A DNA stretch of 64,000 nt from Pseudomicrostroma phylloplanum (GCA_039545275.1 BCHS01000019.1:1-64000); one strand, 5' to 3'. Counted from the stretch's first letter, positions 35,401-50,400 are shown. Translations and numbers: made by a program. The notes: generated by a model from the letters alone, not told the origin.

Positions 35401-38400
35401 CCACGCTGGCAGCAGAGACTGAGGCGACTGAGGCAGCAGAGGCACCCGACACTGTGGCGGCACTGGCAGCGGCAGCGGCAGACGACGCTACTGAAGCTGC
35501 CGAGGCAGAGGCCGATGCAGCGAAGTCCGAAGCGGACGCGACGACACCGGCAGCCGAGGTGGCGGCAGCTGAGGCTACTGCAGCTTCAGAGGCAGCTGCT
35601 GACTGGGCAGAGGCGGCAACAGATGCGGCGTACGATGCAGCAGAAGCAACGGCTGCGCTAGCAGATGTAGAGGCGTCGTAGACAAGTGCAGCGGCGTTGG
35701 CCACAGCAGCGTCTGCCGAAGCGGAGGCGATCGAGGCCACAGAGGCAGCGGAGGCGGACATAACAGAAGCCTGAGCGACAGCCGAGGAAGAAGCAGCTGC
35801 TGCAGAGGCAGAAGCCGATGCGATAGCCGCGGCAGCCGAAGTGGAAGCGGCGGCGGCAGAGGATGAAGCAGAAGCAGCAACGGCGGAAGCCTGGTCGAGC
35901 GCAGCAGAGGCGACAGCTGCGGCCGAAGAGGCGACCGAAGCAGCCGATACCGACGCGGCAGAGGCCGCAGAAGATCCAAGGGAGACAGCAGCCGAAGCTT
36001 CGGATGCAGCGGATGCAGCGACCAATGAAGCGGAAGATGAAACTGCCGCCGCAGAAAGGGAGGCACTGTTAGCTTCAGCCTGCGCAGATGCAGAAGCGAC
36101 CGAGGCAAGCGAGGCCTGCTCAGCGATAGCCGAGGATGCCGAGGCGGCCGCAGCGGAAACGACGCCAGCAGCGGACGTAGAAGCGGCCAAGGCAACCGAG
36201 GCAGCAGCAGCAGTGGCTGCAGAGGCAACAGCAGAAGCAGATGACACGACTGAGGCTTGCGAGGCGACGGCAGCGGCTGCAGAGGCAGAAGCTGCAGAGC
36301 CCACAGCTGCTCCAGACGCAACGGCTGCGTCTGCTGAGGACTGCGCCGCGGCAGCGACGGAATCTCCAGAAGCAATTGCAGATGCTGCATACTGGGAAGC
36401 AGAGGCAGCGGCAGAAGACGCGGATTCAGAGACCGATGAGGCGACTGCTGCCGCTGAGGAGGCGGCAACAGCAGCAGATGAGGAAGCTGCGGCGGCCGCA
36501 GAAGAGGCGTACGAGGATGCTGAAGCTGCAGCAGCAGAAGCAGCAGCCTGAACGGCAGCAGCAGATGTCGAAGCAGCAGCAGCGGCAGATGAGCCAAGAG
36601 AGACAGCAGCCTCAGCAGCAGAAGAGGCTGCAGCTGCGGCCGAAACAGCCGAAGCGCTAACCGAGGCGGCATAATCAGCCAGAGACGAGGCTACGGAGGC
36701 AGCAGAAACCTGAGCTGAAGCGGCGACCGAAGACTGAGAAGCAATAGCGGCTTCAGCAGCGGCAGAGGCAGCAGCAGAGACTGACGAGGCGTATGCCGAA
36801 GCAGAGGATGCAGCGCCCTGCGCGGAGGTTGCTGCGACAGAGGCGTAGGAAGCAGCCGAGGCAGCAGCAGCCGATGCGTATGCCGAAGCGGAAGATCCAG
36901 CCGATTGAGCTGCCAGCGAGGCCACCGAAGCTGCACTTGAAGCAGAAGCCTGGGCAGCTGAAGCAACGGAGGCACCAGAGGCGACGTTAGCTGCAGCTTC
37001 GGACGATACCGATGCTGCGACTGCAGCGGCCGAGACACCAGCAGCAGAAGCAGCAGAGGCAGCCGAGACTGATGCGCTGGAAGCCGAGGCGGCAGCAGCG
37101 GCGGCGGCTGCAGTAGCGGAGCTGATGACACCAGCAGCGGAAGTCGACGCGGCCAGAGCCTCCGAAGAGGCAGCCGAAGCGGCAGAGGCAGCGGCAGACG
37201 AGGCAGAGGCGACAGCTGAAGCGGCCGAACTCGAGGCGCTAGCAGCTGCCTCGGTGCCGAGAGAGATGGCAGCAGAGGCGGCAGCAGCAGCCGAGGAAGC
37301 TACTGACGCAGCAGAGGATGATACAGCTGCAGCGTAGAGAGAGGCAGCGTTTGCGACAGCGGCGGCCGAAGTCGAGGCAGCGTATGCAATGGCAGATTGC
37401 GATGCCACAGCGGAAGCGGCTGCGACTGAAGCGGATGAAGCGACGTCTCCGGCGGATGCTGTAGCGGCGGCTGCGGACAGCGATGCCGATGCAGCTGCAG
37501 CCTGAGCCGAGGTGATGGCCGCGGCTGCAGAGACCGAAGCCAGCGAGGCAACACCATCAGCAGAAGAGGCAGCGGCAGCAGCGTACGAGGCAACGGAGGC
37601 AGACACTACTGAAGCCACGGAAGCACCTGACTGGCTGGCAGCGCTGGCAACCGAGGCACCAGAAGCGATGGCGGCAGCAGCCTCAGACGAAGCCTCAGAG
37701 GCCACAGAGGCTGCTGAAGAAGCAGCAGCACCGGCAGCGGAGGTAGCGTTGGCTACAGCACTTGCGACAGAGTTAGAAACTGAAGCTGCGTAGGCATCAG
37801 CTGATGCAGCGGCGGAAGAAGCCGAAGCCAGGACACTGGCAGCAGAGACCGAGGCCGAGAAAGCGGCAGCAGAACCCAGAGAGACTGCAGCAGATGCCTC
37901 CGAGGCTGCTGATGAAGCTGCCGCAGCGGCTGAAGCAGAAACTTGGGCGGCGTAAGACGAAGCTGAAGCAGCAGCAGAGGTAGCAGAGGCAACAACGCCG
38001 GCAGCAGAAGTGGAAGCCTGGGAGGCAGCAGCTGAAGCAGATGAGGCGACAGCTGAAGCAGATGAGGCAGCGGCAGCGGCAAAGGATGAGGCCGAGACAG
38101 AGATCGAAGAGGCGTACGATGCTTCGGAAACCAGTGCACTGTTGGCAGCTGCAGCAGCGGACTGTGCCACTTGCGAGGCTGACGACAAGGCGTTGACTGC
38201 GGACAGCGAGGCGGCCGAGGCAACCGAGTCGGCCGATGCAGAGGCTGCTGAGGCCGAGGCTGCAGCAGCACCCACGGCAGATGTGGCGTTGGCAACCGCA
38301 TCGCTGGCTGAGAGCGCGACGGACGCAGCATAGGCAGAAGCAGATGCAGCGGCGCTGGAAGCAGATGCGGATGCACTAGCGGCTGAGGAGGAAGCAGCTG

Positions 38401-41400
38401 CGGCGGCTGCTGTACCGAGCGACACAGCAGCGGACGCAGCGGATGCAGCGGATGCAGCGACAGAGGCAGCGGAGGCAGAGGCTTCAGCTGCGTACTGGGA
38501 AGCGGATGCGGCCACAGCAGTGGCAGATGCAACGACTCCGTCAGCAGAAGTCGAAGCGGCCAGAGCGGCAGCGGAGGCGAGGGAGGCAGCTGCCGAGGCA
38601 GACGAAGCAGCAGAGGCAGCGTACGAAACCGCAGATGCTGAAGCGACTGAGATGGCCGAAGCTCCGGAAGCCGAGGCGGCATCGGCGGCCACAGAGGCGG
38701 CAGACAATGCTCCAGCAGCCGAGGTGGAAGCAGCAAGCGCCACAGAAGCGGCGGACTCAGAGGCAGCGGAAGCGACTGAAGCGGCCGAAATCGCAGCAGC
38801 AGAAGCAACCGACGCTGCAGAAGCTGTGGCGGCAGAGGCCGAAGAAACAGCAGCGGCAGCAGCAGCAGTAGCCGAGTCAACAGCCTGGGTAGCTGACAGG
38901 GCCACGGAGGCAGCGTAGGCAGCGGCCACAGAGGCGGCGCTGGACGCAGAGGCTGCGACGGAAGCAGCAGAGGACGAGGCCGCAGCAGCAGCCGACGATC
39001 CAAGCGAAACAGCGTCGGATGCAACTGAGGCGGCTGAAGCAGCAACCGAAGCAGCAGAAGCCGAGGCGGAAGCTGCGTAGAGCGAGGCCGAGCCGGCAGC
39101 TGAAGTGGCAGAGGCCACAACGGCTGCAGCAGATGTCGAAGCATCCGAGGCAAGACTTGAGGCATTGGCAGCAGCCTGGGCGGCTGAGGCTGAGACCATG
39201 GCGGCGTATGAGGTGGCAGAAGCGGAAGCGGCAGAGGCGGCAGCTGACGCGGAGGCCAGAGCGCCAGCAGCAGAGGTTGAGGCACCTGCAGCAACCGATG
39301 AGGCGTACGACAGAGCAGAGGCCGAAGCGGCAGCCGCAGCCTCGGAAGCCAGCGACTGGACACCAGCTGCCGATGTTGACGCAGCAGAGGCGACCGATGC
39401 AGCGCTTGATGCGGCAGCTGCAGCGACGACGGAAGCCGAAGATACAGCTGCAGCAGCCGAGGTAGAGGCGGCTGCGGCCACGGAGGAAGCAGACGTCTCG
39501 GCAGCAGCGGCGGAGGAAGCGGCAGCTCCGACGGCGGAGGTAGCAGCGGCGACGGCCGTTGCAGCCGACTGGGCAACGGAAGCGGCAGAGGCGGATGCTT
39601 CGGAGGCAACGCTGGCTGCAGAAGCTGCAACGCTCGCTGCCGAGGAAGAGGCAGCGGCCGAGGAGGCAGATCCCAGGGAGACGGCAGCGAGGGCGGCAGA
39701 GGCAGCAGAAGCAGATACCGAAGCAGCTGAGGAGAGTGCAGAGTCTGCGGCAGCAGAGGCGGAGGCAACTGCGGAGGTAGCAGAAGCGACGACGCCGGCA
39801 GCAGAGGTAGAGGCCAGTGCCGCGGCGTCCGAGGCAGCAGCAGCTGCTGCTGAAGCAGAGGAGACTGCAGCTGCTGCAGAGACCGAGGCAACGGAAGCTT
39901 GAGAGGCGGCAGAGGCAGAGGCGACTGCAGCAGCATCCAAGGCAGATTGAGAAGCGGCAGCGGCAGCGGCGGAGGCAGAGGCAAGTGCACCGGCAGCAGA
40001 CGTAGCAGCGGCAGCGGCGACCGATGATGCGTACAAGGCAGCAGAAGCTGAAGCGGCCGACATTGCACCGGCAGCTGAGGTCGAGGCAACCAGGGCGACT
40101 GAAGCAGCGTTGGCAGCAGCGGAGGCGGCGACTGCAGAAGCGGAAGACAGAGCTCCAGCAGCCGAAGTCGAGGCGGCGTTGGCCACAGAAGCAGCAGAAG
40201 CTTGTGCGTCTGCAGCTGACGAAGCAGCAGCACCCACTGCGGACGTGGCGGCAGCGACGGCCGTGGCGGCAGACTCGGCGACCGAAGCGGCAGAAGCCGA
40301 AGCAACAGAGGCGGCGCTAGAGGCAGAGGCTGCGACGCTGGCAGCAGAAGCAGAGGCTGCTGCAGACGAAGCAGAGCCGAGCGAGACAGCCTGGGAGGCA
40401 GCAGAGGCAGCAGAGGCAGCTACCGATGCGGCCGAGATGGAAGCAGCGGCCGCAGCAGCCGAAGCGACTCCAGCCGCAGAGGTAGCGGAGGCAACGACAC
40501 CAGCGGCCGAATTGGAAGCAGCATCAGCAGCGGCGGAAGCCGAAGCAGCAACAGCAGCGGCCGATGCTGCGACTCCTGCAGCTGACGACGAAACAACCGA
40601 AGCATATGACAGAGCGGAAGCAGACGCAGCAGACGCGGCGGCGGATGCAGAAGCAAGCGCACCAGCTGCCGAGGTCGCAGCGTTCTCAGCAGCAGCGGAA
40701 GCCGATGCCAATACGCCAGCTACAGAGGTGGAAGCTGCGCTTGCAACCGAAGCGGCTGAGGACTGGGCAGCGTCTGCAAGCGATGAAGCGGCTCCGACGG
40801 CAGATGTAGCAGCAGCAACAGCAGTGGCGGCTGACTGAGCGACGGAGGCGGCAGAGGCCGAGGCGGCGGAGGCAGCGTTGGAGGCCGAGGCTGCGACGCT
40901 GGAAGCCGATGAGGCAGCTGCTGCTGAGGAGGCGGAGCCGAGAGAGACTGCGGCTGCGGCGGCAGAGGAAGCGGAGGCAGCGACCGAGGCGGCAGAGACG
41001 GACGCCGCAGAAGCAGCAGCAGAAGCAGCGCCGGCAGCGGAAGTAGCAGAAGCCACGACAGCGTCAGCTGAGGTTGCAGCTGCAACGGCAGCAGCAGATG
41101 CCGACGATGCTGCGTCAGCCGCGGAGGACGAAGCAGCAGCAGCGTAAGATACAGCTGAGGCGGATGCAGCAGCGGCTGCAGCAGACGCAGAGGCCAGTGC
41201 ACCAACAGCCGAGGTCGAGGCAGCAGCCGCAGCGACGGAGGCGGAGGACAAGGCACCGGCGGCAGAGGTGGAGGCTGCTGATGCGACCGATGCTGCGTAT
41301 GAGGCAGCAGCGGCAGATGCGGACGACTGTACACTGATGGCGGACAACGACGCTACGCTGGCAACGGAAGATGCCGAGCTTTGTGCGGCGGCAGCCGATG

Positions 41401-44400
41401 ATGCAGCGGCTCCAACAGCTGATGTAGCAGCGGCAACAGCGGTAGCAGCCGAGGCGGCAACGGATGCGGCAGAGACAGAGGCCTCTGAGGCGACGCTGGC
41501 TGCGGACGCTGCTGCACTTGCGGCGGAAGACGAGGCAGCAGCCGAGGAAGCTGAGCCCAGTGAGACGGCAGCGGCAGCGGCCGAGGAGGCCGACGAAGCT
41601 ACCGAGAGAGCTGAAGCCGAGGCAGCAGCAGCGGCGGCAGAAGCTACGCCAACAGCAGAGGTGGCAGAAGCAACGGCCTCAGCTGCGGATGCGGAGGCCT
41701 GGGCGGCAGCTACAGAGGCAGACGAAGCTGCGACCGAGGCAGAAGATGCGACACCTGCAGCTGAAGTGGATGCGACCGATGCATAGGAGAGGGCAGAAGC
41801 CGAGGCTGCGGACGCCGCGTTCGAAGCCGAGGCGAGAGCGACGGATACGGCGGCGGAAGCCGAGGCCAGAGCTCCGGCTGCAGACGTAGAAGCGCCCAGG
41901 GCTACTGAATTTGCGTAGGCGACAGCAGAGGCCGAAGCAGAGGCGGCAGAGGCAGACGCAGAAGAAAGAGCTGCTGCTGCTGAAGACGAGGCATCGGCAG
42001 CGACCGACGAAGCGTACGAAGCAGCAGATGAGGCGGCGACTGCGGCAGCGGACGAAGCCGAGGACAACGCACCCGCAGCCGAAGCCGAGGCGGCGTTGAC
42101 GATTGAAGCGGCAGAAGACTGAGCGGCAGCAGCGGAAGCAGAAGCAACTCCGGCGGCTGAAGTCGCTGAGGCAACGGCTTCCGTGGCAGACTGAGCTGCT
42201 GCTGCAGCAGACGCAGACGCGACCGAAGCTGCGCTTGAGGCAGAGGCTGCCACGCTGGCGGCAGACGAAGATGCAGCAGCTGAAGAGGCGGAGCCCAGGG
42301 ACACTGCAGCAGCAGCAGCGGAAGATGCAGAAGCAGCAACCGATACGGCTGAAGCAGAAGCTGCGGCTGCAGCCGCAGAAGCTACACCGGCTGCTGATGT
42401 GGCAGAGGCTACAACGCTAGCCGCCGAGGCAGAAGCCTCTACAGCAGCTGAAGAGGCAGACGATGCAGCTGCAGAAGCAGATGCGGCGATACCAGCGGCG
42501 GAAGAGGACACCACGGAGGCGTAGGCAAGGGCAGATTGGGAGACAGCGGCAGCAGCGGCAGCAGCAGAGGCTGAAGCAGCGGAGGCGGCAGCCGAAGCCG
42601 AAGCCAGAGCGCCAGCAGCTGAAGTTGAGGCATCCAAGGCTACAGCGTTGGCGTAGGCTGCTGCGGAAGCAGAAGCAGAAGCGGCAGATACCGAAGCAGC
42701 CGACTGAGCAGCAGCGGCCGAGGCAGAGGCCGAGGCAGCAGAGATCGAAGCGGCAGACTGAGCAGCAGCTGCAGAGGCCGAAGCAGCAGCAGCAGAGACG
42801 GAAGCAGCGGAAACAGCGCCAGAAGCGGACGAAGAAGCGGCGGCGGCAATCGAGGAAGCATATGAGGCGGCAGAGGCGGCGGCAGATGCTGCTGATGCCT
42901 GGGCGCCGGCAGCTGAAGTCGAAGCAGCCTCAGCAATTGACGAGGCAGAGGCCTGGGCTGCAGCGGCGGAGGAAGCGGCAGCGCCCACAGCAGATGTAGC
43001 AGCGGCTACGGCAGTCTCTGCTGACTGTGCGACAGAAGCAGCCGAGGCCGATGCGACAGAAGCTGCGCTTGAGGCTGAGGCTGCTACGCTGGAAGCTGAG
43101 GAAGCAGCGGCCGCTGACGAGGCCGAACCCAGTGAAACAGCCGCAGCAGCAGCAACGGAGGCGGAGGAGGCAACTGAAGCGGCAGAGGACTGGGCGGCGG
43201 CGGCGGAAGACGAAGCGGCGGCGGCAGCAGCGGTGGCGGAAGCTACGACGCCAGCAGCAGAGGCCGATGCCTCGGAGGCAGCTGCGGAAGCGAGGGAAGC
43301 GGCTTGAGAAGCAGCCGATGCAACGCTGGCTGCGGATTGCGAAACAACGGCGGCGTAGGAGATGGCGGATGCAGATGCCACGGAAGCAGCGGCTGAGGCG
43401 GATGCCTGAGCACCGGCAGCAGATGTGGCGGCGGCAGCAGCGACGGACGAGGCGTAGGCTTGAGCAGAGACCGAGGCAGCGGCAGCAGCGACGGAGGCTG
43501 CCGATACAGCTCCTGCTGCGGAAGTCGAGGCAGCTGATGCCACTGACGCGGCGTACGAGGCAGCAGAAGAGGCAGCGGAGGCAGCAGCCTCTGACGCCGA
43601 GGACTGTGCACCGACAGCAAATGTGGAGGCGGAGCTGGCCACTGAGGCGGCAGAGGACTGAGCAGCGACTGCAGAAGCAGAAGCAGCTCCAACGGCAGAT
43701 GTAGCAGAAGCGATGGCAGCGGTAGCCGACTGACCAACGGCTGCAGCGGAAGCCGATGCAGCAGATGCCACACTCGAAGCGGAGGCAATGACACTAGCTG
43801 CGGAAGCAGAGGCTGCTGCGGAGGAGGCTGATCCTAAAGATACGGCGGCCTGAGCAGCGGACGAAGCCGAGGAAGCTACCGAGGCAGCGGAAGCAATGGC
43901 AGCGGCAGCGGACACAGAAGCGGCGCCAACTGCTGAAGTAGCGGATGCTACAACGCCAGCTGCTGAGGTAGAAGCCTCTACGGCAGCGGCAGAAGCAGAG
44001 GAAGCAGCGACCGAGGCAGCAGATGCAACACCGGCTGCCGAGGCGGAAGCGACCGAGGCGTAAGAGGCAGCGGAGGCGGAGGCGGAGGCAGCAGCCTGAG
44101 ACGCAGACTCGGATGCAGCAGAAGCAGCGGCCACAGCAGAGGCGGAGGCGGCGGCGGCCACGGAGGCAGCCGATGACAGAGCTCCAGAGGCTGATGTGGC
44201 AGCGTTTGCGACCACCGATGCAGCGTAGGAGCTGGCAGATGCCGAAGCAGCAACGGCGGAAGCCGATGCAGCCGACAGAGCGCCCGCAGCAGATGTCGAA
44301 GCAACAGAAGCGGCCGAGGCAGCAGAGGAGGCTGCAGCAGCGGCAGCAACAGATGCGGAGGACAATGCTCCAGCGGCCGACGTCGAAGCAGCGCTAGCGA

Positions 44401-47400
44401 CGGAAGCTGCTGAGGCCTGCGCTGAAGCAGCAGAAGAAGCGGCCACGGCAGCAGCAGAGGTAGCAGATGCGACAGCCGCAGTGGCAGACTGGGCGGCAGC
44501 GGCAGCTGAAGCAGATGCTACTGAAGCCGCGCTAGAGGCAGATGCGGCGACGCTGGCGGCCGAAGAAGAAGCAGCTGCTGACGATGCAGACCCAAGAGAG
44601 ACTGCAGCCTGAGCGGCGGACGAAGCCGAGGCGGCCACTGAAGAAGCGGATGCCTGAGCGGCGACAGCAGCCGCAGAAGCGACGCCAGCGGCGGATGTTG
44701 CGGAGGCGACGACATCGGCAGCCGAGTTCGATGCCGAGACAGCTGCAGCCGAGGCAGAAGATGCGGCAACAGCAGCCGCGGAGGCAACGCCAGCGGCGGA
44801 TGCGGACACCGAAGCAGCAAGGGAAGAGGCTGAGACCGAGGCAACAGAAGCAGCAGAAGCGGCGGAAGCAGCAGCAACAGAGGCGGCGGCAGATGCTGAA
44901 GCCAGAGCACCGGCAGCAGAGCTAGAGGCATCGGCAGCGACGGAAGCAGCATACGAGCTTGCAGATGCAGATGCCGCAGCAGCCGAGTGCTGGGCGCCCA
45001 GAGCAGACACTGAGGCGGCGCTGATGACGGCAGCGGCAGACGACTGGGCATCGGCAGCTGACGATGCAGCAGCTCCAGCAGCCGAGGTAGCGGAGTTGAC
45101 AGCAGCGGTGGCAGATTGAGCAGCAGCAAGGGCGGCGGCAGAAGCGACAGAGGCTGCACTGGAAGCCGAGGATGCAACGCTAGCGGCCGAGGAAGACGCA
45201 GCTGCAGAAGATGCTGATCCAAGGGACACTGCGGCTTGAGCTGCGGCAGAAGCGGACGAGGCTACCGAGGCTGCAGAAGCGGCGGCGGATACAGCTGAAG
45301 CGGATGCGACACCTGCAGCAGAAGTGGCAGATGCTACGACGCCAGCGGCCGAAGTCGAGGCAGCGGAGGCGGCAGAAGCAGCCGAGGAGGCGGCAGCAGA
45401 GGCTGAAGCCAGTGCACCGGCAGCAGAAGTCGAAGCGGCGCTAGCGACCGATGCTGCCGAGGACTGAGCGGCGACGGCCGAGGCCGAAGCGGCGCCGACG
45501 GCGGATGTCGCAGCATCGATAGCTGCGGTGGCAGAAACTGCAACAGCAGCAGCAGAGGCAGATGCGACAGATGCTGCGCTGGAAGCAGATGCTGCAACGC
45601 TGGAAGCGGATGAGGCGGCGGCAGCTGACGAGGCAGAACCAAGGGAAACTGCAGCCTGAGCGGCAGACGATGCGGACGAAGCCACGGAGGCGGCAGAGAT
45701 TGATGCGGCATTCGCGGCGGCAGCGGCAACACCAACGGCCGAGGTAGCCGATGCTACAACACCAGCGGCTGAAGCCGAGGCAGCAGAAGCAGCCGAGGAA
45801 GCAGACGAGGCAGCTACAGAAGCTGCAGCAGAGGCTGACGCGAGCGCACCAACAGCAGAGGTAGAAGCAGCGGATGCGACTGAGGCAGCGTACGAGCTGG
45901 CTGAGACTGAAGCAGCGCTGGCGACCGATGAGGCTGAGGCTCGAGCAGAGTCGGCGGATACCGACGCAGCGCCGACTGCCGACGTTGCGGAGTTGATGGC
46001 AGCGGTGGCGGACTGTGCGACTGCAGCAGCGGATGCAGAAGCCACTGAAGCTGCGCTGGAAGCCGAAGAGGCAACACTGGATGCAGAAGAGGCGGCTGCG
46101 GCCGATGAGGCAGAGCCCAGGGACACAGCAGCAGCAGCAGCTGACGACGCGGATGAGGCCACGGAGGCGGCCGAGATCGAAGCCGCGTTGGCAGCAGCGG
46201 AGGCGACAGCAACAGCAGAGGTAGCCGAGGCCACAACACCGGCTGCTGAGGTCGAGGCGGCAGAGACAGCGGCGGCAGCCGACGCAGCAGCAACAGAAGC
46301 AGCGGCGGAAGCGGAGGCAAGAGCACCAGCTGCCGAAGTCGAGGCTTCAGCAGCGACGGAGCTGGCAGAGGCGGAAGCAGCCGATGCAGAGGACTGAGCG
46401 CCCGCCATGGAGACCGAAGCTGCACTTGCGACGGAGCTGGCCGACGATTGAGCGGCAGCAGCCGATGATGCAGCGGCGCCCGCAGCCGAAGTTGCAGAGT
46501 TGACGACGGCGATCGCAGACGCAGCTGCAGCCTGAGCAGCAGCCGAGGCAACAGATGCTGCACTGGAAGCCGAGGATGCGACGCTGGCCGCAGACGATGA
46601 AGCAGCGGCTGACGAGGCGGATCCGAGGGACACTGCTGCCAGGGCAGCTGCAGAGGCGGAGGATGCGACCGATGAAGCAGATGCCTGAGCATTGGCAGCA
46701 GAGAGGGAAGCTTGGCCTGCAGCAGATGTGGCAGAAGCAACGACACCGGCAGCCGAGGTTGAGGCAGCCAGGGCGGCAGAGGAGGCCGAAGCAGCAGCAA
46801 CAGAGGCGGCGGAGGAAGCCGAGGCAAGAGCGCCAACTGCCGAAGTCGAGGCAGCGATAGCGACAGAGCTGGCCGACGATAGAGCAGCAGCAGCCGAGGC
46901 GGCGGCGGCACCAGCAGCTGATGTTGCTGAGTTGACGGCAGCAGTGGCAGACTGGGCGGCGGCAACGGCAGCAGCAGACGCAACTGAGGCAGCGCTAGAA
47001 GCAGAGGCTGCGACACTGGCGGCCGACGAAGAGGCCGCTGCCGACGAGGCCGATCCGAGGGAGACAGCGGCCAGGGCAGCAGACGACGCCGAAGCGGCGA
47101 CTGAGGAGGCGGACGCCTGAGCAGCAACTGCGGAAACAGAGGCAGCACCAGCAGCAGCAGTAGCAGAAGCGACAACGCCTGCGGCCGAGGTCGAGGCGGC
47201 CGAAGCGGCGGATGCAGCCGAAGCAGCGGCAACGGAAGCGGCGGCAGAGGCGGAGGCCAGCGCTCCGCTTGCAGAGGTTGAGGCTGCAGATGCCACAGAG
47301 GCAGCGGACAGGTTAGCGGAGGCGGCGAAGGAGCTAGCCGATGCAGAAGCGACGCTGGCGACAGAGCTAGCTGAGGAAAGCGCAGCAGCAGCGGAGGATG

Positions 47401-50400
47401 CGGCAGCACCAGCAGCTGATGTTGCTGAGTTGACGGCAGCAGTAGCAGACTGGGCGGCGGCAAGGGCAGCGTCAGATGCGACTGAGGCAGCGCTAGAAGC
47501 GGACGAGGCGACACTAGCTGCCGACGACGATGCCGCTGCCGAGGAGGCGGAGCCCAAGGAGACGGCGGCCAAAGCGGCAGCAGAAGCCGAGCTAGCAACG
47601 GATGAGGCAGAAGCCTGAGCAGCAAGGGCCGAGGCAGAAGCAGCTCCAGCAGCGGCGGTGGCAGAGGCGACGACACCCGCTGCGGAGGTCGAAGCAGCCG
47701 AAGCGGCGGACGCGGCGGAGGCAGCAGCAGCAGAAGCAGAAACAAGAGCTCCACTGGCAGAGGTCGAGGCAGCGGCGACGACGGAAGCGACGTAGGAGCT
47801 AGCAGAGGCAGAGGCGACGCTAGCAACCGATGCAGCCGATGACTGGGCAGCGGCAGCCGAAGACGCAGCAGCTCCAGCCGCTGAGGTGGCCGAGTTGACA
47901 GCAGCAGTGGCGGAGGCAGCGGCTGCAACAGCGGCAGCAGAGGCATCGGAGGCAGCGCTAGAAGCGGACGAGGCGACACTAGCAGCCGACGATGATGCAG
48001 CAGCGGAGGACGCTGATCCAAGAGATACGGCGGCTTGAGCTGCGACTGAAGCAGACGAAGCGACCGAAGAGGCCGAGGCCTGAGCGGCGACGGCGGAGGC
48101 CGATGCTGCACCAGCCGCAGAAGTAGCAGAGGCCACAACGCCAGCGGCAGAAGTTGAAGCTTGTGCAGCAGCAGATGCTGCTGAAGCAGCTGCAACAGAG
48201 GCGGCGGAAGAAGCTGAGACGGCTGCAGCGGAAGCGGCAGCCGAGGCCGAGGCGAGCGCTCCACTAGCGGAGGTCGAGGCGGCAGATACGACAGACGCAG
48301 CGTACGAGCTAGCAGACACCGAAGCAACACTGGCAGCCGATGCAGCCGATGACTGGGCGGCAGCAGCCGAAGAAGCGGCAGCACCAGCAGCGGATGTGGC
48401 AGAGTTGACAGCATCAGAAGCGGAGGCAGCGGCCGCGACGGCAGCAGCAGATGCAACAGACGCAGCGCTAGAAGCGGACGAGGCGACGCTAGCGGCCGAG
48501 GAGGATGCAGCAGCCGAGGAAGCGGATCCGAGGGAGACAGCGGCCTGAGCTGCGACCGAAGCAGATGAGGCGACTGACGACGCCGATGCCTGAGCAGCGA
48601 GAGCGGAGGCAGAAGCAGCACCAGCAGCAGAGGTAGCCGAGGCGACAACTCCAGCGGCCGAAGTCGACGCGGCCAAGGCAGCGGAGGAGGCCGAGGCGGC
48701 AGCGACTGAAGCAGCGGATGAGGCCGAGGCGAGCGCTCCACTGGCAGAAGTCGAGGCGGCTGCTACGACAGAGGCAGCGTACGAGCTAGCAGACACCGAG
48801 GCGGCACTTGCGGCGGATGCAGCAGATGACTGAGCGGCAGCAGCCGAAGAAGCGGCAGCACCAGCAGCTGAAGTGGCCGAGTTGACAGCAGCAGTAGCGG
48901 AGGCGGCAGCCGCGACAGCAGCAGCTGAGGCAACCGAGGCGGCACTAGAAGCCGAAGCAGCAACGCTAGCAGCCGACGACGAAGCTGCAGCAGAGGAAGC
49001 GGATCCAAGAGATACGGCGGCTTGAGCTGCGGCCGAAGCGGATGAGGCGACTGAAGAGGCTGAGGCCTGAGCGGCGACAGCGGAGGCAGAAGCAGCACCA
49101 GCAGCAGAGGTAGCGGAAGCGACGACGCCAGCAGCCGAGGTGGAAGCGGCAGCTGCAGCGGAAGCAGCGGAAGCAGCGGCGATAGAAGCGACAGCAGAGG
49201 CAGAAGCGAGCGCTCCACTTGCAGAGGTTGAGGCAGCGGCAACGACTGAGGCAGCGTACGAGCTGGCGGATGCAGAAGCGACGCTAGCGGCCGATGCAGC
49301 GGATGACTGAGCAGCGGCAGCAGATGAAGCAGCAGCTCCAGCGGCGGAAGTAGCCGAGTTGACGGCAGCGGTAGCAGAGGCAGCGGCGGCAACGGCAGCA
49401 GCCGAGGCGACCGAGGCAACACTCGAGGCTGACGAAGCAACGCTAGCAGCCGACGAGGAGGCTGCGGCTGAGGATGCAGAGCCGAGTGACACTGCAGCCT
49501 GGGCAGCAACGGAGGCCGAGCTAGCGATTGACGATGCCGAGGCTTGCGCAGCGGCGGCCGATGCAGAAGCAGCGCCAGCAGCGGAAGTGGCCGAAGCAAC
49601 CACTCCAGCCGCCGAAGTAGATGCAGCCACGGCAGCAGATGAGGCCGAGGCAGCGGCAATGGCCGCAGCGGCGGAAGCCGAGGCGAGGGCACCGCTTGCA
49701 GAGGTCGAGGCAGCGGCGACGACTGAGGCAGCGGACGAGCTAGCGGCAGCAGCGTACGAACTTGCAGAAGCCGATGCGGCGCTAGCGACCGATGCAGCCG
49801 ACGACTGGGCAGCGGCAGCAGAGGAAGCGGCAGCAGCGGCAGCCGACGTCGCCGAGTTGACGGCGGCAGTGGCGGACTGGGCAGCGGCAACGGCAGAGGC
49901 AGAGGCAACGGAAGCAGCGCTAGAGGCTGAGGCAGCGACGCTCGCAGCCGACGACGAGGCTGCAGCAGACGAAGCGGATCCCAGGGAGACGGCGGCCTGA
50001 GCAGCGACGGAGGCCGAGCTAGCAACTGACGAAGCCGAGGCCTGGGCAGCGACGGCCGATGCAGAGGCAGCGCCAGCGGCAGAAGTAGCGGACGCAACCA
50101 CGCCAGCAGCCGAGGTTGAGGCAGCAGCAGCTGCAGACGAGGCCGAGGCAGCGGCAACCGAAGCAGCGGCAGAGGCAGAGGCGAGTGCACCGCTTGCAGA
50201 GGTAGAAGCGGCAGCGACAACAGAAGCAGCGTACGAGCTGGCGGATGCAGAAGCAACGCTAGCGATCGAGGCGGCCGACGACTGAGCGGCAGCAGCAGAT
50301 GACGCAGCAGCTCCAGCAGCGGAGGTAGCCGAATTGACGGCAGCGGTAGCAGAGGCAGCGGCGGCGACGGCAGCGGCAGAGGCTACCGAAGCGGCGCTGG

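Noticed and set aside
27481..50256. Minus-strand ORFs of 497-1068 aa rich in Leu/Pro/Arg (for example 31837-35043, 27481-30393)
   Set aside because: Frame-shifted readings of the same Ala/Ser codons. The WSC-linked frame is the one open for the whole 33.7 kb.
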